The notes under the pieces: model-generated | The model's database searches: none | Told to the model about the DNA's origin: nothing | Seen by the model: only the letters and a program-made list of their open reading frames with translations | Program-made: the position numbers and the translations under genes | Shown here: piece by piece, positions 39,002 to 49,426 of the stretch | Numbering within the stretch: position 1 is the first letter of the stretch | How the letters are laid out: the number at the start of each line of letters is the position of its first letter | Assembly: GCF_000208745.1 (NCBI RefSeq) | Contig: NC_030857.1 | Location: 14,790,113 to 14,854,112, forward strand | Direction of reading: 5' to 3' | Source of the DNA: Theobroma cacao | Taxonomy: Eukaryota; Streptophyta; Magnoliopsida; Malvales; Malvaceae | Length of the DNA stretch: 64,000 nt

Positions 39002-39526
39002 GAGTAAAATATGCAGATCTCCTCAACCTTTAATCATAATTATATGTGGAACTATCAATTTTCAAAATGAACATTTCGTTTTAAAAGAATTTTTTTGCTT
39101 CAACTGTTAATAAATCGTTAATATTTTCATTAATTTGATAATGTGATAATATTACAAAAAATAATTTTACCTTTCATTACTTTTAAAAATTACCAAACCA
39201 TAATTTTTTCAAAAAAATAAAACCCTCTCGCCAACCGGGATGCTGCTCATTAGGGAGCACCCATCATGGTGCTCCCCAAGAAAGCAATAGGGAGCACTAG
39301 ATCGGTGCTCCTCAAATCTTGTGCTCCCTTAGGGTGGTTGACCAAAGTAAGGGAGCATTTTTGGCTTACCAAAAGATAGAAAAAGAGTGAAAAAGTAATA
39401 AGAGCATTTTAGACATTTTATACTTAGTCATTAATTTACATGTTTGGGATGAAGTATTTATTTTGAAAACTAATGGACTCGTGTGTAATTATGATTAAAA
39501 GCTAAAAAATTTTGATTATTTTACCT
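39002..39526. mobile_element. Non-autonomous Mutator-like element, family 2, copy 1
   Basis: The 525-bp element has arms that mirror each other: the left arm has 'gagtaaaata', then 'ctttaatcataatta' and 'caattttcaaaatga'. The reverse complement of the right arm has 'ggtaaaataa', then 'cttttaatcataattac' and 'attagttttcaaaat'. The core (39236-39365) repeats 'gggagcac' and 'ggtgctcc' in both orientations, so it is palindrome-rich and GC-richer than the arms. The flanks are T-rich, so the target duplication cannot be read safely. It shares arms and the core phrase 'ggtgctccccaagaaag' with 41955-42513. Confidence 0.6.
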
Positions 39527-40528
39527 TTTTTTTAATTTTATGATTGCATTTATCTTCAATTCCCAAATTGATTTTTTTTATTTATAGATCAAAATTGACA
39601 TCTAATATTGTGTCATGACTATCTGAATGTTAAAAAAGAGTCATAATGGTTAAACTTTCAGTGTTTAGTCTTTAGAGAATTCCTTTCTCATCATCCAATA
39701 TCATGATAAAACATAGATCATGATTCAATATCTACTTCATATAAATGTTTTTTTATCATTTTAGTTCTTAATGCTTGCTCTTGACTCTTAACGAAATTCA
39801 AAAAACTTTTATTCCAAATCTTCATTCTACTTTTACCAAGAATTTGCATGAGTCAATACATGTTAAGTAACGATGAGATATCTTCCTCAAATCACTAGGA
39901 TGATGTATCTTTTATTGACCATTCGTTTATCTTCATGTTTTTCATGTTACATCGAATATTCATCCAGTTTTACATTATTAGCTAAGACTATGTAAGATGA
40001 TATCAAAGTATAACAATATCAACATAAAATAATTTGATGATATCAAATTTAAGAATCAATTACAGGATTAACACATGAGAATATATTTCGAAAGTACTTA
40101 AAGTGAATTACGAAATGCATTTCTCATGGACAACTATGTTCAATGAACTTGTTTTTCTAATAAGCATCTACATGTTAGTTTTAAGTATTTCCATACTTTA
40201 AATTTACAAATCATTTGTCTACTTCACAAATAAGAAACATAATATGTGGTAATCTCTCAACTTCTTTGAATATCGTATCTTGATAAAACATCCACTATGA
40301 ACAATTTAAAAATAATACTTTGATGCAATGAAGATTTCATAATAATAACATATTATAATTCTTTTGCAAACATATTAATTTCATGAACTTCATTTTAGTT
40401 TGCAAGGACGCACATCAACTCTATTAAAATTATGACATCAATTAATAACTTGTTAAAAATGTAAAAGTAGGAAAGAGAGTTGATGATGGTTATGTTTTAG
40501 TTAATATTTTTCTTGAAAATTATATAAA
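39527..40528. other. Spacer between two mobile elements
   Basis: AT-rich sequence with no recognised gene. It could be part of a larger decayed element. Confidence 0.35.
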
Positions 40529-40537
40529 TATAATTTA

Positions 40538-41803
40538 GGGATATTTTTAAAAATAACCTTTAAAGATAAGATATTTTTAAAAATAGTCTTTTTTATAATT
40601 TTAACTATTTTTAACCAAGTTGGACAAAATTACTCTTAATGAAATTACACGCTATGATGTTACACGTCATGTACAAAAATATGTTACATGCCATGATTTG
40701 GTTGTTACACGCCATGTATAAACATGTGACACGTCATGGTTAGGTTGTTACACACCATATACAGAAACATGTGACACGCCATGTACAGAAACATGTGACA
40801 TGCCATGTACAAAAACATTTAACAAACCATGGTTAGGTTGTTACACATCATATACAGAAACATGTGACATGTCATGTACAGAAACATGTAACACATAATG
40901 TCACGCCATGTACAAAAACATGTGACACGCCATGTACAAAAACATGTGACATGTCATGGTTAGGTTATTACACGTCATGTTAAAAAAATATTATTGTTAC
41001 ACGTCATGTACACAAACATATTACACGCCATGGTTAAAAAAAGTTATTACACGCCATATTGAAAAAAAATATTGTTATTACATGCCATATTGAAAAAATA
41101 TTATTATTACACTTCATATTCAAAAACATTTTGTTACACTTTAATGTCTAAAATGTTGTTATTACTTACGAACCAAGACTTCAAATCTTCTCAACTTTCT
41201 TCATTTCTTTTTTTTTTTGACAATTGGGCACCGATTAAAGTGTTTCGAACATATTTTCATAAATCAAAATATAAATTTCTTTATCTAAAACACCTATTTC
41301 AACTAAAAATTAAAAAAAAATCTTTGAAAACCGAGGTTTATAAATTTTAATTTTTTGAGTTTATTGGTGCCTAGGTTCCGAATTGATTCAATTAAAAGCT
41401 ATTTCAAACATCTGTAATCATTTCTACCGTTTTAGTTTTACCCAAAACACTTAAAAATCAAATTTCTCAAATAGCCACCTATCCAAGCACATCAAAATCA
41501 TTGCTTGGTGTCTTGAAAGCTCAAGAAAGAGAAATCTGAAAATACGAGAGAGAGAAATTGGAAGCATAGCAGACGAATGTCGAAGAGAGAAATCGATAAA
41601 ATTTGAGAGACTAGGATGGTGAGAGAGAGAAATCAGAAACACAAATGGAGAAAAATTGTGATGAATGGTTTAATTTATTTGAAATAGTTTTAAAGGCATT
41701 TTTTTCAAGTTATGACTAAATATGACTAAAAACAGTTAAATTTATTTTGATGGTTATTTTTAAAATGTCTTTATCAAGAAAGACTATTCTTCATATTTTT
41801 CTC
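40538..41803. mobile_element. Mutator-like element with internal array, family 1, copy 1
   Basis: The 1266-bp element is flanked by an exact 9-bp direct repeat 'tataattta' (40529-40537 and 41804-41812), the size typical of Mutator-superfamily insertions. Terminal inverted repeats of about 80 bases begin 'gggatatttttaaaaataac' on the left and 'gagaaaaatatgaagaatag' on the right (reverse complement). Inside, 40630-41140 is an array of 22-24-bp units around 'acacgccatgtacaaaaac' and 'acatgtgac'. The right inner part has purine-rich 'gagagagaaat' segments. No transposase is present, so it depends on another element for movement. Confidence 0.7.
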
Positions 41804-41954
41804 TATAATTTATTATGGGCTTACTCGACATAATGTTGAAATTGATAATGGTGACCATGAGATTGCAACTGTAACAATGTAATTGAGAATTACAAGGATG
41901 GGATTCAAACAAACGGTGAGACATTATTATGGGTTGAGCTATTTATAAAATTTT

Positions 41955-42513
41955 GGATACAATATCTCACATCTTTAACTTTTAGTCATAATTCTAAACA
42001 GGTTCATTAGTTTTCGAAATGAATACTCAGTCTCAAGAGTATAAACATCGTTAATAGAAATAATAAAATAACTAAAATGTCCTTTCTTTTTTTTTTCTCT
42101 CTCTTTTTTTTTTTTTTTAAACAATGTGATCGATCGACGACGTTCTCATTTGCTATCTGACCACCCCACTACAGGTGCTCCCCAAGAAAGGGAGCACCCT
42201 TGGGAGCATCGATTTGGTGTTCCCTCTCCTAGGGAGCATCGATCGAAGATCGATGCTCTCTTCCCTTGAAAGTACCGGTGCTCCTCTTAGTGTTCTCAAT
42301 AAAAAATTATATAATAGTAATTTTTAAAATTAATTATAATAAAATTATCTTTTCAATATTGCTAAATCATTAAACAAATAAAAATATTAATAGTTGATTA
42401 ACAACTGGACTTACATATCTAGTAAAATTTTTTTGAAATTGAATGTTCGTTTCGAAAACTAATTGACTTGTTTGTAATTATGAGTAAAGTTAAGGAGGTG
42501 GGGTATTTTACCC
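41955..42513. mobile_element. Non-autonomous Mutator-like element, family 2, copy 2
   Basis: The 559-bp element lies between near-identical 9-mers 'taaaatttt' (41946-41954) and 'taaagtttt' (42514-42522). The left arm starts 'ggatacaatatctcac' and the right arm (reverse complement) 'gggtaaaataccccac'. They continue with 'cattagttttcgaaatgaat' and 'aattagttttcgaaacgaac'. The core at 42165-42300 holds 'ggtgctccccaagaaag', 'gggagcaccc' and 'gatcgatcgaagatcgatgc'-like palindromes. The short gap to the element on its left (about 150 bases) means these insertions are clustered. Confidence 0.7.
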
Positions 42514-42675
42514 TAAAGTTTTCTATTTTATTATTAAAATTCATTTTTATTATAAGTTTATACTATAACTTTGTTAATTTATTTTATATTTTTTGATAAT
42601 TTTGATTCTAAGTTATATTTATTAAAATATTAAGATGACAATCTAAATAAGTTTTTATTATTTCAATAAAATATT

Positions 42676-43211
42676 ATGGAGGGAGGGCTACTCTCTCTTC
42701 TCTTAGTTATCTCGCGTTCAATTCCACCGGTGAACCCCAATAGAATCCTCCTCCACGCCGACGAGCGGGGGCTCTCCTTTACCGTAGGTTTCTCTTCCTC
42801 CACGGTTCCTTTCCGAGCCACCCTCTTCCTAGCGACGATCGCCGACTCCATGAAACAGGTCTCCCTCGCTGTCTTCCTCTCTTAAATTCGATTTTTCTCT
42901 TTAATTTTTGGTGTATAAAAAGTTATGGAAACTGAATTAGTGCAACGTTGGGTCCTTATTTACAGCAAATTAGAGTTTGGGAAGGTTGGGTTTACTCAAT
43001 GAAGCTTGAATTCACGCTCATATTTGTCATTCCTGGAATTTTCACTGTTAATCCTGAAAATGATGCCTTATTTGGTATTTAGCATAGCATAGTTATGTTG
43101 GAAAGTTTATCTCCATCCATCATTCTAAGTATATCCCATATTTCCTGTTCCATTTTCTTCTTTATTTAACTGTTTTCCGTGATTCATTGCTTCCAGGTTG
43201 GACACTATTAG
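42676..43211 (+). other. GC-richer leader exon of the PPR gene or short spliced ORF
   Basis: 42676-42858 is a GC-rich island with CT-rich start, ending at a plausible donor (aacag|gtctcc). An acceptor (ttccag|gttgg) at 43196 leads directly into the PPR gene. The simplest reading is a 5' untranslated exon plus leader intron. An ATG at 42676 opens a frame that, spliced, would give a 65-residue peptide ending at 43211. I do not recognise that peptide. It might be an upstream ORF, a small protein or chance. Confidence 0.35.
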
Positions 43212-43238
43212 TTATACTAATATGTCATAAACCCGAAA

Positions 43239-44270
43239 ATGGCAACTAGACCAACAAAGTTTTGCAGAACTTTGTTTAATCTTTATCCATGCCTTTTCCA
43301 CTCTTCTTTAATTCACTCAATCTCACCATTACACTCCGTTGAAGAAACCGTTGAAGCTGCTGTTGAAGCCAAATCCTACAAACAACTTCCTGACATTCTC
43401 ATTGCTGTAGAAAACACTGTGCGCATTCCGAATCCTTTCTCATTTCTCTCCACCTTCCCTTTGAAGCTAAGAACCCAAATCATTGATGAAATTTTACAAT
43501 CTTTTAAATCTATTAGGCCCCGCTCTCGCCCCCACATTGCCTATGACCTTCTTCTTTCCTACACTCTTCAGAGTCCCCACCCCATCCCTCTCTCTCTTGC
43601 CATCCTCCAGTGCACTCTTCGATCTGGCTGTCTCCCTGCTCCGCAAATAAAACTCCTCCTTTCTTCTGCATGGCTTAACTGCCAAGGCCAATCTCAGTCT
43701 GTTTCTGATAGCCTTATGGAGATGCAAGACATCGGATATTGTCCTGACTCGCTAATGTGCAATTACCTTATATCATCTCTTTGTGCTGTTGATCGGTTGG
43801 AGGAGGCAGTTAAAGTCTTGAAAGGTATGAGTGGAGCGGGTTCCCTTCCTGATTTGGAGAGTTATGCTGGTTTAATTGCTGCAATGTGCACATTTAGAAA
43901 AACAGTTGATGCAGTGGAGTTAATGAAGCAAATGGTGCAGAAAGCTAGATTGACACCAAGACAGGGAACTGTGGTGAAAGTGTTGGCAACTTTACGGGCA
44001 AATAGAGAGATATGGAAAGCTATTGAGATGATTGAATTCTTGGAAAGAGAAGGTAACCCTGTTGGGTTTGAGAGCTATGAGTTAGTGGTTGAAGGATGCT
44101 TGGAATGTTGTGAGTATATTTTGGCAGGAAAGGTGGTTATAGCAATGACTGAGAGGGGCTTTATACCCTATATTAAGGTCAGGCAAAAGGTTGTTGAGGG
44201 TTTATGTAATGCTGATGAACTGAAACTTGCCTATTCAGTAAGGGAAAGATTTGCAGAACTGGGGTCTTAG
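43239..44270 (+). CDS. Pentatricopeptide repeat (PPR) protein, At1g06270-like
   Basis: This intronless coding region of 343 residues is typical for plant PPR genes. The N-terminus (MATRPTKFCRTLFNLYPC) is basic, hydroxylated and acid-free, as in a mitochondrial presequence. From about residue 160 onward there are four to five degenerate 35-residue P-type repeats; clear helices include CNYLISSLCAVDRLEEAVKV, YAGLIAAMCTFRKTVDAVEL and YELVVEGCLECCEYILAGKV. No E, DYW or SMR domain follows, so it is a short P-class protein, likely an organelle RNA-binding factor. Length and the P-class layout match Arabidopsis At1g06270 as I remember it; the RNA target is unknown. Confidence 0.87.
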   Translation: MATRPTKFCRTLFNLYPCLFHSSLIHSISPLHSVEETVEAAVEAKSYKQLPDILIAVENTVRIPNPFSFLSTFPLKLRTQIIDEILQSFKSIRPRSRPHIAYDLLLSYTLQSPHPIPLSLAILQCTLRSGCLPAPQIKLLLSSAWLNCQGQSQSVSDSLMEMQDIGYCPDSLMCNYLISSLCAVDRLEEAVKVLKGMSGAGSLPDLESYAGLIAAMCTFRKTVDAVELMKQMVQKARLTPRQGTVVKVLATLRANREIWKAIEMIEFLEREGNPVGFESYELVVEGCLECCEYILAGKVVIAMTERGFIPYIKVRQKVVEGLCNADELKLAYSVRERFAELGS

Positions 44271-44570
44271 TTACTTTGGCTTCCATGGGTGGTCTGTACA
44301 AGTTTTCTTAAACTAGAAAATCAGCATTGGCCATGGTAGCTAATATGTGTTCAAAAATTAAGGGAATGACATATCCTTTGGTATTGTCCTATGATTAAGA
44401 AAGCAGCCTAGTGTCAATCATTTGTTGGCATTGTACTTTAACTTTTATAATTTGGTTAATGTGTGGGTGGAGAGATTTCTATGCTTTTTGATCCTGATTT
44501 CTCATGGCTTGGATAAGCTTGAGCTATGGTTATTCAACGAGGTGGAATAGGTGAAGGACTCTTGAAAGTT

Positions 44571-45000
44571 AACAAGGACTCAATCAACTAAGCAAGTACT
44601 GATTGGTTGCCTAAATATGTCAAAAGTGAATGTGGATGTCACTTCTATGGGCAATCCAGGCACAGTAGGTGCAGGAGTGGTGCTTAGAGATCATCTGGAA
44701 GGTGCCTCCAACATCTCACTTGTGTAGTTGGTGTGGCTATAGAGTTGACAGAAGAACTATGGGCCATGGTCTGCATATTTTCTTGAACTTGTTTTAAGAG
44801 TGGCCTATGATTAATAAAGATTGAGATAGTGCTACAATATCTTCTTATCCTTGTCTTCCTTTATTGAAGAGCATTAACAGCCTCCTAGAACATGATTGGA
44901 AATTGTCTATTACACATGTTCATTGAGACGAGAGGCAAATTTTCGGGCAAATTGCTTGCTGACTCATCTTTAATTTACGTGTCTGGATCTTTATGAGTTT
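44571..45000 (+). pseudogene. RNase H domain relic of a LINE-type polyprotein
   Basis: With frameshifts, the plus strand spells the plant reverse-transcriptase-like RNase H (RVT_3) pattern: VNVDVTSMGNPGTVGAGVVL and RDH, then a frame change to VGVAIELTEELWAMV, then LLEHDWKLSITHVH. Stops occur at about 44725 and 44785. It lies 300 bases after the PPR stop and is not part of that gene. Spacer 44271-44570 holds only the PPR 3' untranslated region. Confidence 0.65.
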
Positions 45001-45089
45001 GTAATCCACCCTAGGAAAGCCAGAGTTTACTTTCTAATGATTCAGTTGGTTTCTTGGCCAAGGATTTTGAAACCCCAACGCCACAGCGG

Positions 45090-45126
45090 CCCCCCCCCCC
45101 CCCCCCTCCCAAAAAAAAAAAAAAAA
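45090..45126 (+). repeat. C17-TCCC-A16 homopolymer junction
   Basis: Seventeen C are followed by TCCC and sixteen A. The A run could be the poly(A) tail of the LINE relic just upstream. The C run is unusual and may be an assembly or sequencing artefact. From 45127 to 46064 no gene is recognised. Confidence 0.6.
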
Positions 45127-46064
45127 CCAAGAAAAATAGTAAATAATTAATAAGAAGATTGAGGGATCTGAAGTTCTTTATTTCTCCCTCTTTTTCTTGA
45201 GCTTTAGAGTAGTAGTCAACCGATTACTGGTACTTTGTGTTATTTGCTTCATACAATGGCCAGTTCGAGTTGATATCTGCTGCCTTTGTTGTCACTTGCC
45301 GCTAGACAACTTCCTATTTCTCAACGTAAGTTTATCTCGACATGATGACTAGACTGGAAAACCTGAATAGGTTGGTCTGAACTCATCATTCATCCTGTCT
45401 GCAAATTCTTGTCAGTCAGCTTGAATGATAAGTTTTTTTATGAAATTGAGTTTTGGGTTGGTAATTCCTTCCTCTTGGTGATTTTAGACCAGCCATCTCT
45501 CACATCCTGTTTCCATATTTTTTATATATCATATATTTGTCCTAGGCTGCAGTCGCCGGAACCATGCACCTGAGGACATACATAAGGCACACATCCATGA
45601 GGAACATCATGGGCAATTTTATCTGAATCCAGGAATGTAGATGGAGCGAAGGAATTTATCTTCTTGTTATAAGTAAAGCCTCAAGTGACAGAGATTCTAT
45701 GCTGGATACACATTTTACTTCATTTATTATGTGCTTATATATATATATTCTTTTGTTCCATCAATTTCAGCTATGCTTTTGCTGCTTGTTCATGTCTTTC
45801 CACTTGTGAGTTTCAATGGGCGGGAAAGCTATCTATAATATTTTTGTGTGAAGTTATCTACAATATTAGGTTTGCTTTAGATATCAAACTTTCAATTTTA
45901 ATATCAAAATTAATGACTACTTTATTATCGGGTTGTAGGGGCCTCTCGGTGCTGTCATTGCACAATCTTACTCAAGATTAGCTCCCTTTTGTGTATGTTT
46001 CCACCATAGGAATAAAAAATTTAGTTTTATTTAACTATTCCACCAAGAAAATTATCATTCATAA

Positions 46065-47290
46065 TTCTTAAAAGACTCGCATTTAATTAAATTTTTGTAT
46101 TTTTATTTAGAGTTGAAATAAATCTTTATGGTTATGATTGACTAATTATTATTAGTGAAAATATTTTTTGTTAACATTTTATACCATGTGATGTTGATAT
46201 GTCCTAATAGATGATATGTTATTACCATATAATGATATGGATATATAGGGATAGAGTTCGTTAGCTTTTATTGAGGGGGCTAAAAATAGAAAAATAAGAG
46301 TTAAAAATTTTAAAAGAGCTTTTATTGAGGGGGCTAAAAATAGAAAAATAAGAGTTAAAAATTTTAAAAGATGATATGTTGAACTTAATCAACAATCAAA
46401 AGATTGATAATAAAAAAATAATTTATATATAACATATAAATCAAGAAAAAACAAAGACTTACAAAAGTTTGAAAGTTGTGCTCGATCATGTTTCTGTAAT
46501 TCAAGTTCATCAATTATTAATTATGTACTGAAAAATATCCATTTCTTTAGAATTGAATTTTAGATGTTTTGATTCTTATCACTATTGTTCATGAGTTAAA
46601 ACATTGAGGCTTGTTGACTCAAATATAGGAAAATCATTTGGATGATTTGTATTTTTTCTTTTAAAAAATTTGTCAATTGTTTTGTTAGAGGGGCCAAAGA
46701 CAAAGAAGATTCCATATAAACAAATACCATATAACATTAAGAGAGGGATCTTTTAAAAAATTACAACATAATATAAAAAACTATTGGAACACAATTATAT
46801 ATGATCTTTCATGATCAAATTATATGTTGTATCCACCAAGTCAAAGATAATTTATTCAATTACATACCATTTAATTCCTTAAATGAGAACTAAAAAAGAG
46901 GATGATCAAAGACCAATAAAAATAATATTATAAGTTTTAATTCCTAGACTATTTAATTTGAAGGGCAAAAATGATGCCTAACTTTGAGTATCATTAAACC
47001 AATTAATTTATCAAAAGTTAGAAGATGCTCTTGACAATGTAGTTAGCATACAGTAAAATTAAAAATTTTAAAAGAATTTTGATTTTGAGCCGTAAATATA
47101 CTACCTTTTGTCGTTATTTGTGACATTTTCACTTTTCAAGTCAATATCATGTCAACTTCATGTGCTGCAAGAAATGATAAATTTGCAATTTGACTAATAA
47201 AAATTAGTCAACCATTAATTATAAAGGTATATGAATAAAGATTTATTTGAATTTTTTAAAACAATTCAAGAGTTCTTTTCCAACATTATA
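46065..47290. mobile_element. MITE-like element with long inverted arms (family 3, copy 2)
   Basis: The left arm (46065-46235) has 'aaataaatctttat', 'gattgactaattattattag' and 'catgtgatgttgatatg'. The reverse complement of 47110-47290 has 'aaataaatctttat', 'ggttgactaatttttattag' and 'cacatgaagttgacatg', in the same order. The central motif also matches the element at 27700-28130. The middle holds a 54-bp tandem duplication and possibly a nested insertion. Edges are approximate. Confidence 0.5.
46263..46370. repeat. Exact 54-bp tandem duplication
   Basis: Two adjacent identical units begin 'agcttttattgagggggc' at 46263 and 46317. The lack of differences means either a very recent event or an assembly duplication. 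Confidence 0.9.
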
Positions 47291-47959
47291 CCTTTTATTA
47301 CCTAAAAATATCATTTACTTTTTTATCCAAAAAAGTACTTTGCTTTTTTGCTACAAGAGCAAAATTTCCTTTTCATAATTATGGTTGAAAGGTGAGGACA
47401 AACTACAATTGGGGAGGAAATCAATCCCACAGCACAAGCATTGCTTTCATGGCCACCGGCAGAGTCAAGTTGTAGATAATGTATGTAACCCACAAAACTA
47501 ATCCTACAATAATCCAAACCCCATCACCATGCATAACCAATAACTCACCAAAATATGCATGGAAAACGTGCTCCCATCTTTCCAACTAATGTGTTTCACA
47601 TCTTGTCCCCTACCCTTTGAAAGGCCTCTCAAGCTATGAAAAGTTGTAGAATAAGTGTACTACATAATAAATCAAAGTAAATAATTATCATATAAATCAT
47701 ATTGAGTTTTTGAACTTTACAGACAAATTTACATAATCCATGTGTGTTCATTTAATAATTATATCGATTTATTGATTTTTTTATTATAATCAAAATGAGA
47801 AATGCAAAAATTTTGTTGTAGATGTATAAAATAATTTCTTAATGAGTTATACTTTCTCTTCTATTCCATTATAAAATATATTTTGTAGCATAATTGGCTT
47901 TTTATACAAAGCTTACTTTTCTATATATATATATATAATTATATTTAAATATATATATA

Positions 47960-48213
47960 TCAAATTATGTAATTTTAATATATCCCATTGTCTAATTGTT
48001 TTTCCACATCTATAAGATTTCATTGTCTTCACTATTATTTGTAGATTTTTCAATGGGTTCTTTTCAANTATATTTATATATATTTATCAAATTAGGTAAT
48101 TTTACTATATCCCATTGTCTAATTGTTTTTCCACATCTATAAGATTTCATTGTCTTCACTATTATTTGTAGATTTTTCAATGGGTTCTTTTCAAAAATAC
48201 CCTTCATACGTAA
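47960..48213. repeat. 127-bp tandem duplication interrupted by an N
   Basis: Segments beginning 'tcaaatta' at 47960 and 48087 are almost identical through 'tttttcaatgggttcttttcaa'. An ambiguous base sits at 48068, just at the join. The right copy runs straight into the mobile element at 48182. The duplication may be real or a scaffolding artefact. Confidence 0.8.
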
Positions 48214-49426
48214 AGAGTTTTTTAAAATAATATTTTTTATAATTTTAATTATTTTTAGTCAAGAAAAATTAATTTTGGACAAAAATTATCTTTAATGAAA
48301 CTGACCCATATGTTTGGGTCCACGTTTTAAATCGATTTATAACCTTTAAGCTTTCTTTGCCAAACCATTCATCTCCGGAGTATTCTTTATCAGAAAGAAA
48401 AACCTTTAAGCGTTTTAAGCATTTTAAAGCAATTTTTAATACATGAAGAAAAACCTTTGAATATTTTGAGCATTTTGGAGTGGTTTTTGATATATGAAGA
48501 AAAACTTTTTAGTATTTTGAGTATTTTAAGCATTTTTGAGTAGTTTTTGATAAATAAAGAAAAACTTTTGAGCATTTTGAGTATTTTTTGTCAAGTAGGC
48601 ATATTTGTTGATTATGTTATTAAGTGGAATATAGTGTGTTGTTTGAAGTTGTTGATTTTGCTAAATGAAATTTGGTAGTTTTGGTGGTTTTTAGGCATTG
48701 TGTAACTAATTTTTAAATATTGCGTGATTAGTTTTTAAGCATTGCCTTACTAATTTTTAAGCATTACTAACTGGTTGACAGGGTATTACGTGACAAGTTT
48801 TTAAGTATTGTGTGATTTAGGCATTGCCTAAAAATTAGTCACACAATGCCTACAACCTAGTCACGCAATGCCAAAAAATCAATTAACGCAATGTTTAAGT
48901 TGCGCAATTCTTAAAAATCAGAGACGTAATGATTAGTTATGCAATGCGTAAAAACTAGTCTCACAATATTTAAAAACCAGTGATGCAATACTTAAAAATC
49001 AGAAATACAATACCTAATAACTAATTGATTTGTCTGCTCGTAGTCAAGTTTAAGTTACCAAAGTTATACAATGTTCTAATTTACAGATATATTTAATCAA
49101 TTTTAATTCTTCGATTTTGAGATTTTATGAATATAAACCAATAAACTTAAGAATCTAAAACACACAGCTTGATGTCATTTTTACTTTTTGGGATGAAGAG
49201 GAAGAGTTGAATGACAAGACAGAAAGTGTTTGACTAGAGAGAGAAATCCGGATTTAATTTTGAAATTTTTGTCTGGATGGTAGGATAGAGAAAATCGAAA
49301 CTATTTTAATTTATCTGAAATTACTTAAAGAACATTGTTGTCAAATCATGTCAAAATTTGGTTAAAAATAATTAAATTATAAAGAATGATATTTTTGAAT
49401 TAAGTTTATGAAGAGAGTTATTTCTC
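48182..49426. mobile_element. Mutator-like element with internal arrays, family 1, copy 2
   Basis: The 1245-bp element has terminal inverted repeats matching those at 40538-41803. The left arm reads 'ttttttataattttaattat' then 'ttttagtcaag'; the right arm (reverse complement) 'ctttataatttaattatttt' then 'taaccaa'. Both left arms continue with 'ttggacaaaa' and 'tttaatgaaa' or 'cttaatgaaa'. Inside lie two arrays different from copy 1: a 60-70-bp repeat with 'gaagaaaaacctttgaatat' (48395-48590), and short units around 'agtcacgcaatgcc' (48690-49010). No target duplication is seen, possibly because the left edge was duplicated with 47960-48213. No transposase. Confidence 0.62.
48690..49010. repeat. 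Inverted array of 20-22-bp units with a central hairpin
   Basis: Left of 48816 the units read 'agtttttaagcattgcgtga'-like; right of 48832 they appear as the opposite strand, 'tagtcacgcaatgcc'-like. The switch point is a perfect 8-bp hairpin, TTTAGGCA-T-TGCCTAAA (48816-48832). Transcribed, the array could fold on itself. Confidence 0.6.

Noticed and set aside
39236..39365. GGGAGCAC/GGTGCTCC hairpins as transcription terminators
   Set aside because: The same motifs recur in a second TIR element with no adjacent gene end, so they belong to the transposon core.
40630..41140. Regular short repeats resembling a CRISPR array
   Set aside because: The units are contiguous and degenerate without unique spacers, lie inside a TIR-bounded element, and the genome is a plant nucleus.
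42663..42851. Minus-strand frame opposite the GC-rich island
   Set aside because: No motif, no promoter or splice context; the plus-strand leader exon explains the base composition.
43494..43727. Minus-strand frame inside the PPR gene
   Set aside because: It is a shadow of the well-supported PPR coding strand.
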